NCBI GenBank assembly: GCA_031556525.1 | Contig: JAVBSS010000019.1 | Span: 1 to 64,000 of the forward strand | Reading direction: 5' to 3' | DNA length: 64,000 nt | DNA from: JAVBSN01 sp031556525 | GTDB taxonomy: Bacteria; Bacillota; Clostridia; Lachnospirales; Lachnospiraceae | Part shown: positions 8,375 to 15,900 of the stretch, piece by piece | Position numbering within the stretch: position 1 is the first letter of the stretch | Layout: each line of letters starts with the position of its first letter | Notes under the pieces: model-generated | What the model saw: only the letters and a program-made list of their open reading frames with translations | Database searches by the model: none | Told to the model about the DNA's origin: nothing | Translations under genes and position numbers: made by a program

Positions 8375-9385
8375 ATGAAAAAAATAAAAATGATATTAAT
8401 ATTAATGTGTTATGTATTGCTTGGAGTAGTATTACAAGGTTGCGAATATAGCGTAGATGAAGGAACAGAAGTGGCGACAGTAGAACCCTTAGGAGAGGGT
8501 GAAGTATACGTATATTATGTTAATAAGGAAACGACAAAATTTGAGATAAACATAATGAAACTATCAGACATAGAGAATATAGATAAATCTCTATCCGAAA
8601 TATTAGATAAGGTAACGGTTTCGGATGATGTAAATGGCTATAAGACAGGAGTTACAAGTAATTTTGTATATAAAGATTTTGAATACAAAGAAGGAATCGT
8701 TACTATTAACTTTGACTTGGCAGATTCAAGTTGGACTACGGAAGAGGCTTTATTTGCAAAGGCATGTGTTGTGAAAAGTGTATCTCAGCTTGAAAGTGTT
8801 AAGAGAGTAAGAATTGCAATTAATGATTTGCTTAGTAAAGAAGAAAGTACAGTTTTCGTAGAAGTATATAATGCAGATTCTTTTGTTTTAACAGATACAG
8901 ATGATAGCGTATATACACAAAGTGGTAATATTACTATATTTTTTGCAGATGAAGAAGGAGAGGTCCTTAAGGAATATAATAAGAAGGTAGAGATTACAAG
9001 CAATATATCTTTGGAGCAGATAATTATGGATTCCTTGATAACAGGACCATTAAGAGAAGGATATACACCTACAATTCCAAACGGTGTACAGATTAATAAA
9101 ATATCTGTAAAAGACGGAGTTTGTTATGTAGATATGAATGATAGTTTTAACGGCACATTAGATGATATTAGAAGTGATTTGACGGTATATTCAGTAGTCA
9201 ATTCTTTGGTTCAATTACCTACAATTAGTAAAGTACAGTTCTTTATTGATGGGGAGAAACAAGAGTATTATAGAGAAACCATGGCTTTTGATGGATTGTT
9301 TGAATTTAATGATAATATACTAAGACCAATAGAAGAAGTTGATACAGAAGAGGTAACAGAAGAGATAACAGAAGAAATAGAATAA
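8375..9385 (+). CDS. gerM: GerM-domain lipoprotein
   Basis: The 336-residue lipoprotein has a lipobox (LQGC, Cys23) and two GerM (sporulation/spore germination) repeats, roughly residues 45-155 and 185-300. Each contains the family's pattern of a short strand followed by ALF..KALV- or GPL-like helices (EEALFAKACVVKSV; QIIMDSLITGPLREGY). GerM in Bacillus localises with SpoIIQ during engulfment and is needed for efficient sporulation and germination; many Clostridia carry GerM-like lipoproteins beside sensor kinases. The start at ATG 8375 follows GGTGA; an in-frame GTG at 8366 lies inside that site. The acidic C-terminal tail (EEVDTEEVTEEITEEIE) is low complexity. Confidence 0.8.
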   Translation: MKKIKMILILMCYVLLGVVLQGCEYSVDEGTEVATVEPLGEGEVYVYYVNKETTKFEINIMKLSDIENIDKSLSEILDKVTVSDDVNGYKTGVTSNFVYKDFEYKEGIVTINFDLADSSWTTEEALFAKACVVKSVSQLESVKRVRIAINDLLSKEESTVFVEVYNADSFVLTDTDDSVYTQSGNITIFFADEEGEVLKEYNKKVEITSNISLEQIIMDSLITGPLREGYTPTIPNGVQINKISVKDGVCYVDMNDSFNGTLDDIRSDLTVYSVVNSLVQLPTISKVQFFIDGEKQEYYRETMAFDGLFEFNDNILRPIEEVDTEEVTEEITEEIE

Positions 9386-9404
9386 TTAAATATGAGGTAA
9401 TATA

Positions 9405-11831
9405 TTGAAAAGACCATTATTGTTTGTAGTAATCGGGTTCGTGCTTGGAGAGGCTATAGCTTGTTTTACTAACATAATCATGGTTATGATACTAGTAATT
9501 GTGATAGGAATAGCATTTTTAACTAAGGTTAAGAAAGTTATTCCTATTAGTGTTTGTGACTATAAATGGCTATTAATTAGTTATATATTTATGTGGGCTG
9601 GTATTTTATCTGGACTACTGGGAAAATACACAGATAATTTTGTTGGATATATAGATAATAATATAGAGTGTAATATTGAATGTGAAGTCAAGGCTATAGA
9701 AGATAGTAGTAATGGTAAAATACTTACGATTGGTACATCAAAAATATATGGAGATAATTATGTAACTTATAAGAATTATAAAGTAAGAGTAGCTGGTATT
9801 GATGATGATAGCATTAAAATAGGAAACATTTTAACTATGAGAGGAAGGCTTATGAAATTTGAACAGCCTACTAATTATGGGGAGTTTAACGCAGAAGCTT
9901 ATTATAAAAGTAGAGGCTATGATTTTAACTTTAAGGTCTATGAATGTAGTGTAATTAATAGTGGATATAATGTGTATGGAGAAGCTTTAAGACAAATTAG
10001 AGATAGAATGATAGGTATATATAGAGAATTGCTACCTGAAAAGGAAGGGAACATTATTATAGCAATGTTGTTGGGAGATAAAAGTAATTTAGATAAGGAC
10101 GTTAAGAGGTTATATCAGCAAGTAGGAATAAGCCACATTATAGCTATAAGTGGATTGCATTTAGCCATAATAGGGGGGAGTTTGTTTAAACTATTAAGGA
10201 AAATAGGATTTTCTTGGTTTGTAGCAGGTATAATAGCTATTACACTAATTGTAAGTTATGGCGCTCTTACAGGATTAGGACAAGCAACAGTTAGAGCAAT
10301 AATAATGCTTATAATATCTATTATTGGACAAATTATAGGAAGGACTTATGACATGCTTACGTCTATATCTATTGCGGCAATAATAATGTTGTTCTTTAAC
10401 GTGCATAAATTATTGGATGCAGGATTTCTATTATCATATGGAGCAGTTATTGCTATATCAGTTGTATATCCGATATTGAAAAAATGTTTAGAAGATATAT
10501 TTTTGATTAGAAAAGAAGATAAGGAATCAGATATAAATAAGTCAAAGAAGAATTATAAAATTATAAAAAAGAATGGTATTGTATATAAAATATTGGATGG
10601 ATTATTATTAAGTCTATCTGTACAACTGGTATCTACTCCAATAATATTATATTTCTATTATGAAACGTCTTTATATGGAATTATACTTAATATATTTGTT
10701 ATTCCGCTAATGTCTATATTAATGCCAATGGCTATATTAGGTGGGGTTATAGGACTAGTCTATTTGCCATTAGGCAAGGTAGTGATTGGTATAAGTTATT
10801 ATATATTAAAGATATATGAAATATCAGCTCATTGGGTAAGCAATATTATAGGTAATCGCATAGTAACAGGAAATATTAGATTTGTGTATATACTGATGTA
10901 TTATATTGTTTTGGCAGTTTTATTGTATTTTATTTATAAGATGAAATTTAATAGGAAAATTGCATATGGTATTATGTTGGCTGGATTGCTAATAATAGTG
11001 TTTTTAATTATTATACCTAGCAAGTTACAAGTAATTATGCTAGATGTAGGTCAAGGTGATTGTATATATATGAAAACGCCAAACGGTAGTAATATTCTTA
11101 TTGATGGGGGTAGTAGCTCTAGTAGTAGTGTAGGAGAATATATAATTAAACCAACTCTTAAATACTTTGGAGTAAGTACTATAGATTATATATTTATTAG
11201 TCATGGCGATAGTGACCATATTAGTGGTATATGCTATTTGCTTGAGAATCAGAAAAACACAGGAATACAAGTTAAAAATATTGTATTACCTAACATAGAA
11301 GGTCAAAATGGCAATAGTGAAAATATATATTTAGATGATAACTATATTAAATTGATTAATCTTGCAAGTGATAATAATACAAGTATTATATATATGGGAA
11401 AAGGAGATAAGCTTACTGATGGTGATGTATTAATTGAATGTTTGCATCCTTCTAATAATTATTCTTGTAGTGATAGAAATGATTATTCTATGGTACTTAA
11501 TGTTGAGTATGGTGAATTTAATATGTTGTTTACAGGAGATTTAAGTATTGAAGGTGAAGAAGAGATACTTTCTAATATACAAACATGTGAAGTGTTAAAA
11601 GTTGCACATCATGGTTCAAACACATCGACATGTGACAAGCTATTAGATATATTAGAACCAGATGTATCTCTAATATCCTGTAGTGAAAGAAATAATTATG
11701 GACATCCAGGTGAAGAATTACTTAATAGACTAGAAAATCACAATAGCAATATATATATAACAAAAGATGTAGGAGCAATAAAAATTACGGCCAGCAAAGA
11801 AAAATATTTAATAGAGACATATGTAAAGTGA
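9405..11831 (+). CDS. comEC: ComEC/Rec2 family DNA uptake channel
   Basis: The 808-residue membrane protein starts at TTG 9405 after ATGAGGTAA. An N-terminal DUF4131-like part with a soluble OB-like region leads into the Competence domain of about eight to ten membrane helices (AISGLHLAIIGG near residue 247 is the hallmark). A metallo-beta-lactamase-like domain (from about residue 540) shows MLDVGQGDCIYM, ISHGDSDHISG and VAHHGSNTS. ComEC carries single-stranded DNA across the membrane in natural transformation, and the C-terminal domain may degrade the second strand. The length and domain order are complete. It is immediately followed by the repeat region described below and then by holA. Confidence 0.93.
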   Translation: MKRPLLFVVIGFVLGEAIACFTNIIMVMILVIVIGIAFLTKVKKVIPISVCDYKWLLISYIFMWAGILSGLLGKYTDNFVGYIDNNIECNIECEVKAIEDSSNGKILTIGTSKIYGDNYVTYKNYKVRVAGIDDDSIKIGNILTMRGRLMKFEQPTNYGEFNAEAYYKSRGYDFNFKVYECSVINSGYNVYGEALRQIRDRMIGIYRELLPEKEGNIIIAMLLGDKSNLDKDVKRLYQQVGISHIIAISGLHLAIIGGSLFKLLRKIGFSWFVAGIIAITLIVSYGALTGLGQATVRAIIMLIISIIGQIIGRTYDMLTSISIAAIIMLFFNVHKLLDAGFLLSYGAVIAISVVYPILKKCLEDIFLIRKEDKESDINKSKKNYKIIKKNGIVYKILDGLLLSLSVQLVSTPIILYFYYETSLYGIILNIFVIPLMSILMPMAILGGVIGLVYLPLGKVVIGISYYILKIYEISAHWVSNIIGNRIVTGNIRFVYILMYYIVLAVLLYFIYKMKFNRKIAYGIMLAGLLIIVFLIIIPSKLQVIMLDVGQGDCIYMKTPNGSNILIDGGSSSSSSVGEYIIKPTLKYFGVSTIDYIFISHGDSDHISGICYLLENQKNTGIQVKNIVLPNIEGQNGNSENIYLDDNYIKLINLASDNNTSIIYMGKGDKLTDGDVLIECLHPSNNYSCSDRNDYSMVLNVEYGEFNMLFTGDLSIEGEEEILSNIQTCEVLKVAHHGSNTSTCDKLLDILEPDVSLISCSERNNYGHPGEELLNRLENHNSNIYITKDVGAIKITASKEKYLIETYVK

Positions 11832-11843
11832 TTATGGTATACT
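11814..11843 (+). promoter_or_regulatory. Extended -10 promoter at the end of comEC
   Basis: TGGTATACT (extended -10, TATACT at 11838-11843) has a weak -35 GAGACA at 11814-11819, 18 bases upstream. The expected transcription start, near 11849-11850, coincides with the first base pairs of the structured repeat, so this promoter could drive both the RNA element and holA. Confidence 0.45.
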
Positions 11844-11847
11844 ATGA

Positions 11848-12120
11848 GTACTTAGCGAAGTATTATTGAGCTTAGTACGAATGCACACCTAGACACTTAA
11901 CGAGGTTTTTACGAGTTTAGTGAATATGGTGTTACCCGAAGTACTTGGTGACTGGCAGAGAACTTGGCGAGGTCTTATCGAGCCTAGTCGTAGCCGTATC
12001 TTGAAATTGACTGAGGTGTTTTCGAAGTCAATGGAAAGATTGTGCTTTCGAACCTAGTACGAATGCACACCTAGACCCTTAGCTCGGTGTTTTCGAGCTT
12101 AGTGGCTATGGTGTTACCCG
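11848..12120 (+). ncRNA. Structured repeat region, copy A (novel RNA-like element)
   Basis: Five related hairpins fill the comEC-holA gap: A1 11848-11878, A2 11885-11932, A3 11962-11988, A4 11998-12040 and A5 12067-12114. Each inner stem ends with a tandem G.A/A.G step (Watson-Crick in A5), then a short closing step that is usually G-C/G.U, and a five-base loop (TATTA, TTTTT, TCTTA, TGTTT, TGTTT). A1, A2, A3 and A5 share a T.T mismatch four pairs beyond the G.A step. A2, A4 and A5 are enclosed by a second 5-bp stem (ACACC/GGTGT in A2 and A5, ATCTT/AAGAT in A4) across a four-base/four-to-five-base internal loop. GGCAGAGAAC (11954-11963) recurs twice at copy B. Function is unknown; I infer an RNA because the stems covary. 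Confidence 0.5.
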
Positions 12121-12147
12121 AGTACATATTATACAGTGGAGAAATAG

Positions 12148-13128
12148 ATGAAAACAATAAATGCAGATATTAAAAATAATCAATTTAAAAATATATATTT
12201 GCTCTCAGGAGAAGAAGTCTATCTTAAGAAACAATATAGGGATAAGCTTAAAAATGCTCTTATAGATGCAGATGACAATATGAATTATTCTTATTATGAA
12301 GGTAATAAAATTAATAGTGTTGAACTTCTTGATACAGGAGAAACTTTGCCTTTTTTTGCGGAGAGAAGAGTTGTAATAATTGAAAATAGTGGATATTTTA
12401 AATCAGCACCAGATAATTTTTTAGAGAGATTGACGGGATTTCCAGATAGTACTTATGTTATATTTGTTGAATCAGAAATAGATAAGAGAAGTAAATTGTA
12501 TAAAAAGATTAAAGATATAGGATATGTAGCAGATTTTTCTACTCCAGATGCAAATATGTTAAGTACATGGATAGGTGGACTTTGTAAAGCTGAAAATAAA
12601 CAAATATCACAAGCTACAGTAAATTATATGTTAGAAGTAATAGGAATGGATATGACCACTATCAAGTTTGAGCTAGAAAAATTATTTTCGTATGCCTATG
12701 GCAGGGAAGTGATTACTATAGAAGATATTAATGAGGTATGTGTAAGTCAAGCTACTAGTAAGATATTTGATATGCTAGATGCCATTGGTAATAAAAATAG
12801 AGAGAAAGCATTAACGCTATATAGAGATTTACTAGAACTTAAAGAGCCTGCAATGAGAATATTATATTTGATTACTAGGCAATATAATATTTTGCTACAA
12901 GTTAGAGGTATATTGGATAGTGGAAAAGATCAGAGTACAATTGCTAAAGTTGTTGGTGTGCCACCATTTGCAGTTAAGAAATATGTTGCACAAGCAAAAT
13001 CCTATTCTTATAAAACGCTTTTGGAAATGTTAGACCTATGTCAAGATACGGATTATAGAGTTAAAACAGGAAGAATAGTAGATGTTATAGGTGTTGAGCT
13101 ATTAATAGTAGGATTTAGTAATAAATAG
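12148..13128 (+). CDS. holA: DNA polymerase III subunit delta
   Basis: The 326-residue protein is the delta subunit of the clamp loader, which opens the beta sliding clamp during replication. NIYLLSGEEVYLKKQY near the N-terminus and the central YVIFVESEIDKRSKLYK stretch fit the family, as does the C-terminal PPFAVKKYVAQA helix. The length is normal for HolA. The adjacency comEC-holA-rpsT is a common Firmicute arrangement and supports the call. The ATG follows GTGGAGAA. Upstream lies the structured repeat instead of a simple short gap. A bidirectional terminator separates holA from the convergent rpsT. Confidence 0.92.
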   Translation: MKTINADIKNNQFKNIYLLSGEEVYLKKQYRDKLKNALIDADDNMNYSYYEGNKINSVELLDTGETLPFFAERRVVIIENSGYFKSAPDNFLERLTGFPDSTYVIFVESEIDKRSKLYKKIKDIGYVADFSTPDANMLSTWIGGLCKAENKQISQATVNYMLEVIGMDMTTIKFELEKLFSYAYGREVITIEDINEVCVSQATSKIFDMLDAIGNKNREKALTLYRDLLELKEPAMRILYLITRQYNILLQVRGILDSGKDQSTIAKVVGVPPFAVKKYVAQAKSYSYKTLLEMLDLCQDTDYRVKTGRIVDVIGVELLIVGFSNK

Positions 13129-13133
13129 ACAAC

Positions 13134-13167
13134 AAAAAAGAGATGAATAATTCATCTCTTTTTTATA
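13134..13167. terminator. Bidirectional terminator between holA and rpsT
   Basis: The arms AAAAAAGAGATGAA (13134-13147) and TTCATCTCTTTTTT (13151-13164) are perfectly complementary with a three-base loop. The A- and T-runs allow termination from both convergent genes. Confidence 0.88.
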
Positions 13168-13180
13168 AGTATAAAATCTA

Positions 13181-13444
13181 TTATGCCATCTTGTTAACTG
13201 TAGCAGTTAAACGAGAGATCTTTCTAGAAGCTGTATTCTTGTGGAAGATACCCTTAGAAGTAGCTTTGCTAATCTCTGAAATAGCAACTTTTAAATTTTC
13301 TTCAGCTAAAGCTTTGTCACCAGCAACTACGGCAGCCTCGAGTTTCTTGATAACAGTCTTTATCTTAGATTTAATCATCTTATTTCTTAAAGTTTTAGTC
13401 TCTATAACTTTAATTCTTTTCTTTGCAGATTTGATATTAGCCAA
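13181..13444 (-). CDS. rpsT: 30S ribosomal protein S20
   Basis: The 87-residue protein begins (M)ANIKSAKKRIKVIE, the standard S20 start, and is rich in Lys and Ala helices; it binds 16S rRNA in the small subunit. The start is TTG at 13444-13442, with GGAGGTG 6-7 bases before it. Reading farther upstream adds five residues that include the ribosome binding site, so those are not coding. A TTG start is common for rpsT in other bacteria and may keep translation low for autoregulation. It is transcribed alone and convergently with holA. Confidence 0.95.
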   Translation of the reverse strand: MANIKSAKKRIKVIETKTLRNKMIKSKIKTVIKKLEAAVVAGDKALAEENLKVAISEISKATSKGIFHKNTASRKISRLTATVNKMA

Positions 13445-13481
13445 ATCGTACACCTCCATCTTATTATAATCTATTGTATAT

Positions 13482-13497
13482 GGTTTTCATCAAAACC
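13482..13497 (-). other. Hairpin in the rpsT leader
   Basis: GGTTTT and AAAACC flank a four-base loop in the 5' leader of rpsT, about 38 bases before its start codon. It may take part in S20 autoregulation, but the sequence alone does not show that. Confidence 0.3.
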
Positions 13498-13530
13498 GGA
13501 CACGGACAATTTAATGAAACATACTTCTCT

Positions 13531-13559
13531 ATATTAGAGTAAAGTTAGTGCGTTGTCAA
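13531..13559 (-). promoter_or_regulatory. Sigma-A promoter of rpsT
   Basis: On the minus strand TTGACA (13559-13554), a 17-base spacer and TAATAT (13536-13531) form a near-consensus promoter. It leaves a leader of about 80 bases before rpsT. Confidence 0.8.
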
Positions 13560-13588
13560 CATGTTTTTTCCTTTTTTTTACCTAGTTT

Positions 13589-13619
13589 TGAATTTATTTT
13601 ACTTCAATTACTAATACTA
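13589..13619 (+). promoter_or_regulatory. Possible forespore (sigma-F/G type) promoter of gpr
   Basis: TGAATT (13589-13594), 18 bases, then AATACTA (13613-13619) resembles forespore promoters (TGAATA and CATACTA). gpr is under sigma-F and sigma-G in Bacillus, so the placement fits. The match is imperfect. Confidence 0.35.
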
Positions 13620-13669
13620 TAACATATTAAAATTAAATCATTATAAATATTTGTTATGGAGGAAATTAA

Positions 13670-14569
13670 ATGAAGGATATGAGAAGAACGGACTTAGCGT
13701 TAGAACTTAGAGAAGATATAGAGGATGAAGATAAGATAGATGGAATAAGTATGTATACTCACATAAACAAAGACAATGATATAAAAGTAACTGAGATTAT
13801 TATAGAAAATGAGGAGGGAGCTAAAGCGTTAGGTAAACCTATAGGAAGTTATATAACTATTGAAAGTGATGAACTTAGACAACCAGATGAGAATTTTCAT
13901 GAACCCATGATGAAGGTCTTAAATAAACATATTAAAGAAATAATAAAAGGTGCCAATAAATTATTAATAGCAGGATTAGGTAATAGAGAAGTTACACCAG
14001 ATGCGTTAGGGCCTTATGTTGTTGATAATCTATATATTACTAGTCATTTAATAAGAGAAGGACTAATAGACGAAAAATTAGACATTAGCGCAATAGCCCC
14101 AGGTGTAATGGCACAAACGGGTATTGAAACAGGGGATATATTAAAAGCCTTAATAGATAAGACCAAACCAGATGTTATTATAGTAATAGATGCCCTTGCA
14201 GCAAGAAATTCAAATAGATTAAATAAAACAATACAAATCTCAGATACAGGAATAGCACCTGGTTCAGGGGTAGGAAATCATAGAGGTGCAATTACTGAAA
14301 AAAATATGGGCATAAAAGTCATTGCTATAGGTGTTCCTACAGTAATATCAGTACCAACTATTGTTAATGATTCGTTAGATACTATGGTAAGTGTAATAAT
14401 GGAAAATGGTAGCGATCTTATGGAAAGATTTAGTGAAGAAGAAAAGTATCAAATAGCATGTGAAATAGTTGAGCCCTGTCTAGTTGATATGTTTGTAACA
14501 CCTAAAAATATAGATGAAGCAGTAAAGAGAATAAGCTATACAATTTCAGAAGCAATTAATACGTTATAA
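13670..14569 (+). CDS. gpr: GPR spore germination protease
   Basis: The 299-residue protein is the endopeptidase that degrades the small acid-soluble proteins protecting spore DNA, at the onset of germination. Family segments are MRRTDLALE at the start (part of the propeptide removed on activation), AGLGNREVTPDALGP near residue 103, AIAPGVMAQTG near 143 and IAPGSGVGNHRG near 198. The length is a little shorter than the Bacillus enzyme (about 370), as is usual in Clostridia. The start has ATGGAGGAAAT 8 bases upstream. spoIIP follows 45 bases later, the standard gpr-spoIIP pair. It marks the organism as a spore former. Confidence 0.95.
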   Translation: MKDMRRTDLALELREDIEDEDKIDGISMYTHINKDNDIKVTEIIIENEEGAKALGKPIGSYITIESDELRQPDENFHEPMMKVLNKHIKEIIKGANKLLIAGLGNREVTPDALGPYVVDNLYITSHLIREGLIDEKLDISAIAPGVMAQTGIETGDILKALIDKTKPDVIIVIDALAARNSNRLNKTIQISDTGIAPGSGVGNHRGAITEKNMGIKVIAIGVPTVISVPTIVNDSLDTMVSVIMENGSDLMERFSEEEKYQIACEIVEPCLVDMFVTPKNIDEAVKRISYTISEAINTL

Positions 14570-14593
14570 ATAATTGTTGTTCTATCATATAAT
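14564..14593 (+). promoter_or_regulatory. Possible sigma-E-type promoter of spoIIP
   Basis: CATATAAT (14586-14593) resembles the sigma-E -10 (CATACAAT), with an ATA-containing -35 near 14566-14570. spoIIP is a sigma-E gene in Bacillus. The match is weak. Confidence 0.3.
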
Positions 14594-14614
14594 TAATAGG
14601 AATATATTTAATGT

Positions 14615-15835
14615 ATGAGTAGAAGAAAATTAAACGTAAACAAACAAGCTATAGGATATGGATATTTTGTAATTGTAATATTGATTTGCATATATATAAT
14701 ATGCAAAAGTGGTGCGGTTATGTTAGAAAAGGATAACCATGCCTTTATTTTTATGGAGTTTAGTCAAAGTATCTCTGAATTGGGAGAGGATTTAATAAAT
14801 GAAGTATTGCCAGCTAGAATTAATGCTGAGGATAAAGATTATTTGGAATATATGTCATATACTATTAAGGAGATTCTACCTGTAACTTGTTATATAGACA
14901 ACTACGGTTTTGCGTATGATGATGTGTATACGACTAGAGAAATACCAGAATACTTTTATGAATATGAGGACGGATCAGATGCCCAAGCTATAGATGCCAT
15001 TAATGTCAGTGAAGTAGTTGATAATAGCGCAAATATACAACCTATAAATAATACAATTGGTACAACGTTTATAAGAGAGCAATTGGCAGATTATAATTTT
15101 TTGATAAACAACATATATGTAGTGGAGAGTACAACAAGTCTTAAACCAGAAGAAATAGCAGTTGATAAATTGTTAGATGTGGATTTAAGTATAGATGTAG
15201 CAAGTACTGATTATAAGGTATTAATATATCATACCCATGGAAGTGAAGATTTCGCTGATAGTAGGGGAGGGGTTACAGAAGATACTATAATCGGGGTAGG
15301 AGATGAATTAACACGATTGCTAGAAGAACAGTATGGAATAAAGGTGTATCATGATAGAACAGTATATGACACAGTAGATGGAGTATTAGATAGAAATTAT
15401 GCTTATACATTGGCAAGAAAAGGTGTAGAAAATATATTAGCTGAAAATTCAAGCATAGAAGTAGTTATAGATCTGCATAGAGATGGTGTAGGTAACGATA
15501 CAAGATTGGTAACAGATATAAATGGTAAACCTACTGCTAAGATAATGTTTTTAAATGGTGTAAGTAGAATGAATGTTAATGGTGATATAGGGTATTTATA
15601 TAATCCGAATAAGCAGACTAACCTTGCATTTAGCTTTCAAATGTATTTGCATGGAAAAGAAATGTATGGAGATTATGTTAGAAAGATATATATCAAAGGT
15701 CTTAGATATAATTTAGATATGGTTCCAAGGGCCGTATTAATTGAAGCAGGAGCACAAACCAATACAGTGGAAGAAGAGAGAAATGCTATGGAACCATTGG
15801 CATCCATTATATTTAAAGTATTGAGTGGAAGTTGA
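14615..15835 (+). CDS. spoIIP: Stage II sporulation protein P
   Basis: The 406-residue protein has one N-terminal membrane segment (residues about 15-33) and a C-terminal SpoIIP domain (about 190-405). SpoIIP is an amidase and endopeptidase of peptidoglycan that works with SpoIID and SpoIIM during engulfment of the forespore. The conserved zinc-type motifs are visible: IYHTHGSE near residue 207 and DLHRDG near 288, with IEAGAQTNTVEEE near the C-terminus. The middle (about 60-190) is acidic and poorly conserved. It follows gpr and its end overlaps the promoter proposed for lepA. The ribosome binding site is weak, so the start is less certain than the gene. Confidence 0.93.
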   Translation: MSRRKLNVNKQAIGYGYFVIVILICIYIICKSGAVMLEKDNHAFIFMEFSQSISELGEDLINEVLPARINAEDKDYLEYMSYTIKEILPVTCYIDNYGFAYDDVYTTREIPEYFYEYEDGSDAQAIDAINVSEVVDNSANIQPINNTIGTTFIREQLADYNFLINNIYVVESTTSLKPEEIAVDKLLDVDLSIDVASTDYKVLIYHTHGSEDFADSRGGVTEDTIIGVGDELTRLLEEQYGIKVYHDRTVYDTVDGVLDRNYAYTLARKGVENILAENSSIEVVIDLHRDGVGNDTRLVTDINGKPTAKIMFLNGVSRMNVNGDIGYLYNPNKQTNLAFSFQMYLHGKEMYGDYVRKIYIKGLRYNLDMVPRAVLIEAGAQTNTVEEERNAMEPLASIIFKVLSGS

Positions 15836-15849
15836 GAATATGATATACT
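15821..15849 (+). promoter_or_regulatory. Promoter of lepA
   Basis: TTGAGT (15821-15826), 17 bases and an extended -10 TGATATACT (TATACT 15844-15849) form a good vegetative promoter that overlaps the end of spoIIP. Confidence 0.65.
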
Positions 15850-15900
15850 GTACTATGATTATTTGGCACCAAGCCTATTTTATTAGCGGAGGATAAATTA

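Noticed and set aside
11848..12120. CRISPR array, because short motifs recur at intervals
   Set aside because: The repeats are not identical, differ in length, and form hairpins that covary; there are no uniform spacers and no cas genes.
13143..13469. Frame antisense to rpsT
   Set aside because: It is the complement of rpsT, a certain ribosomal gene with promoter and ribosome binding site on the minus strand.
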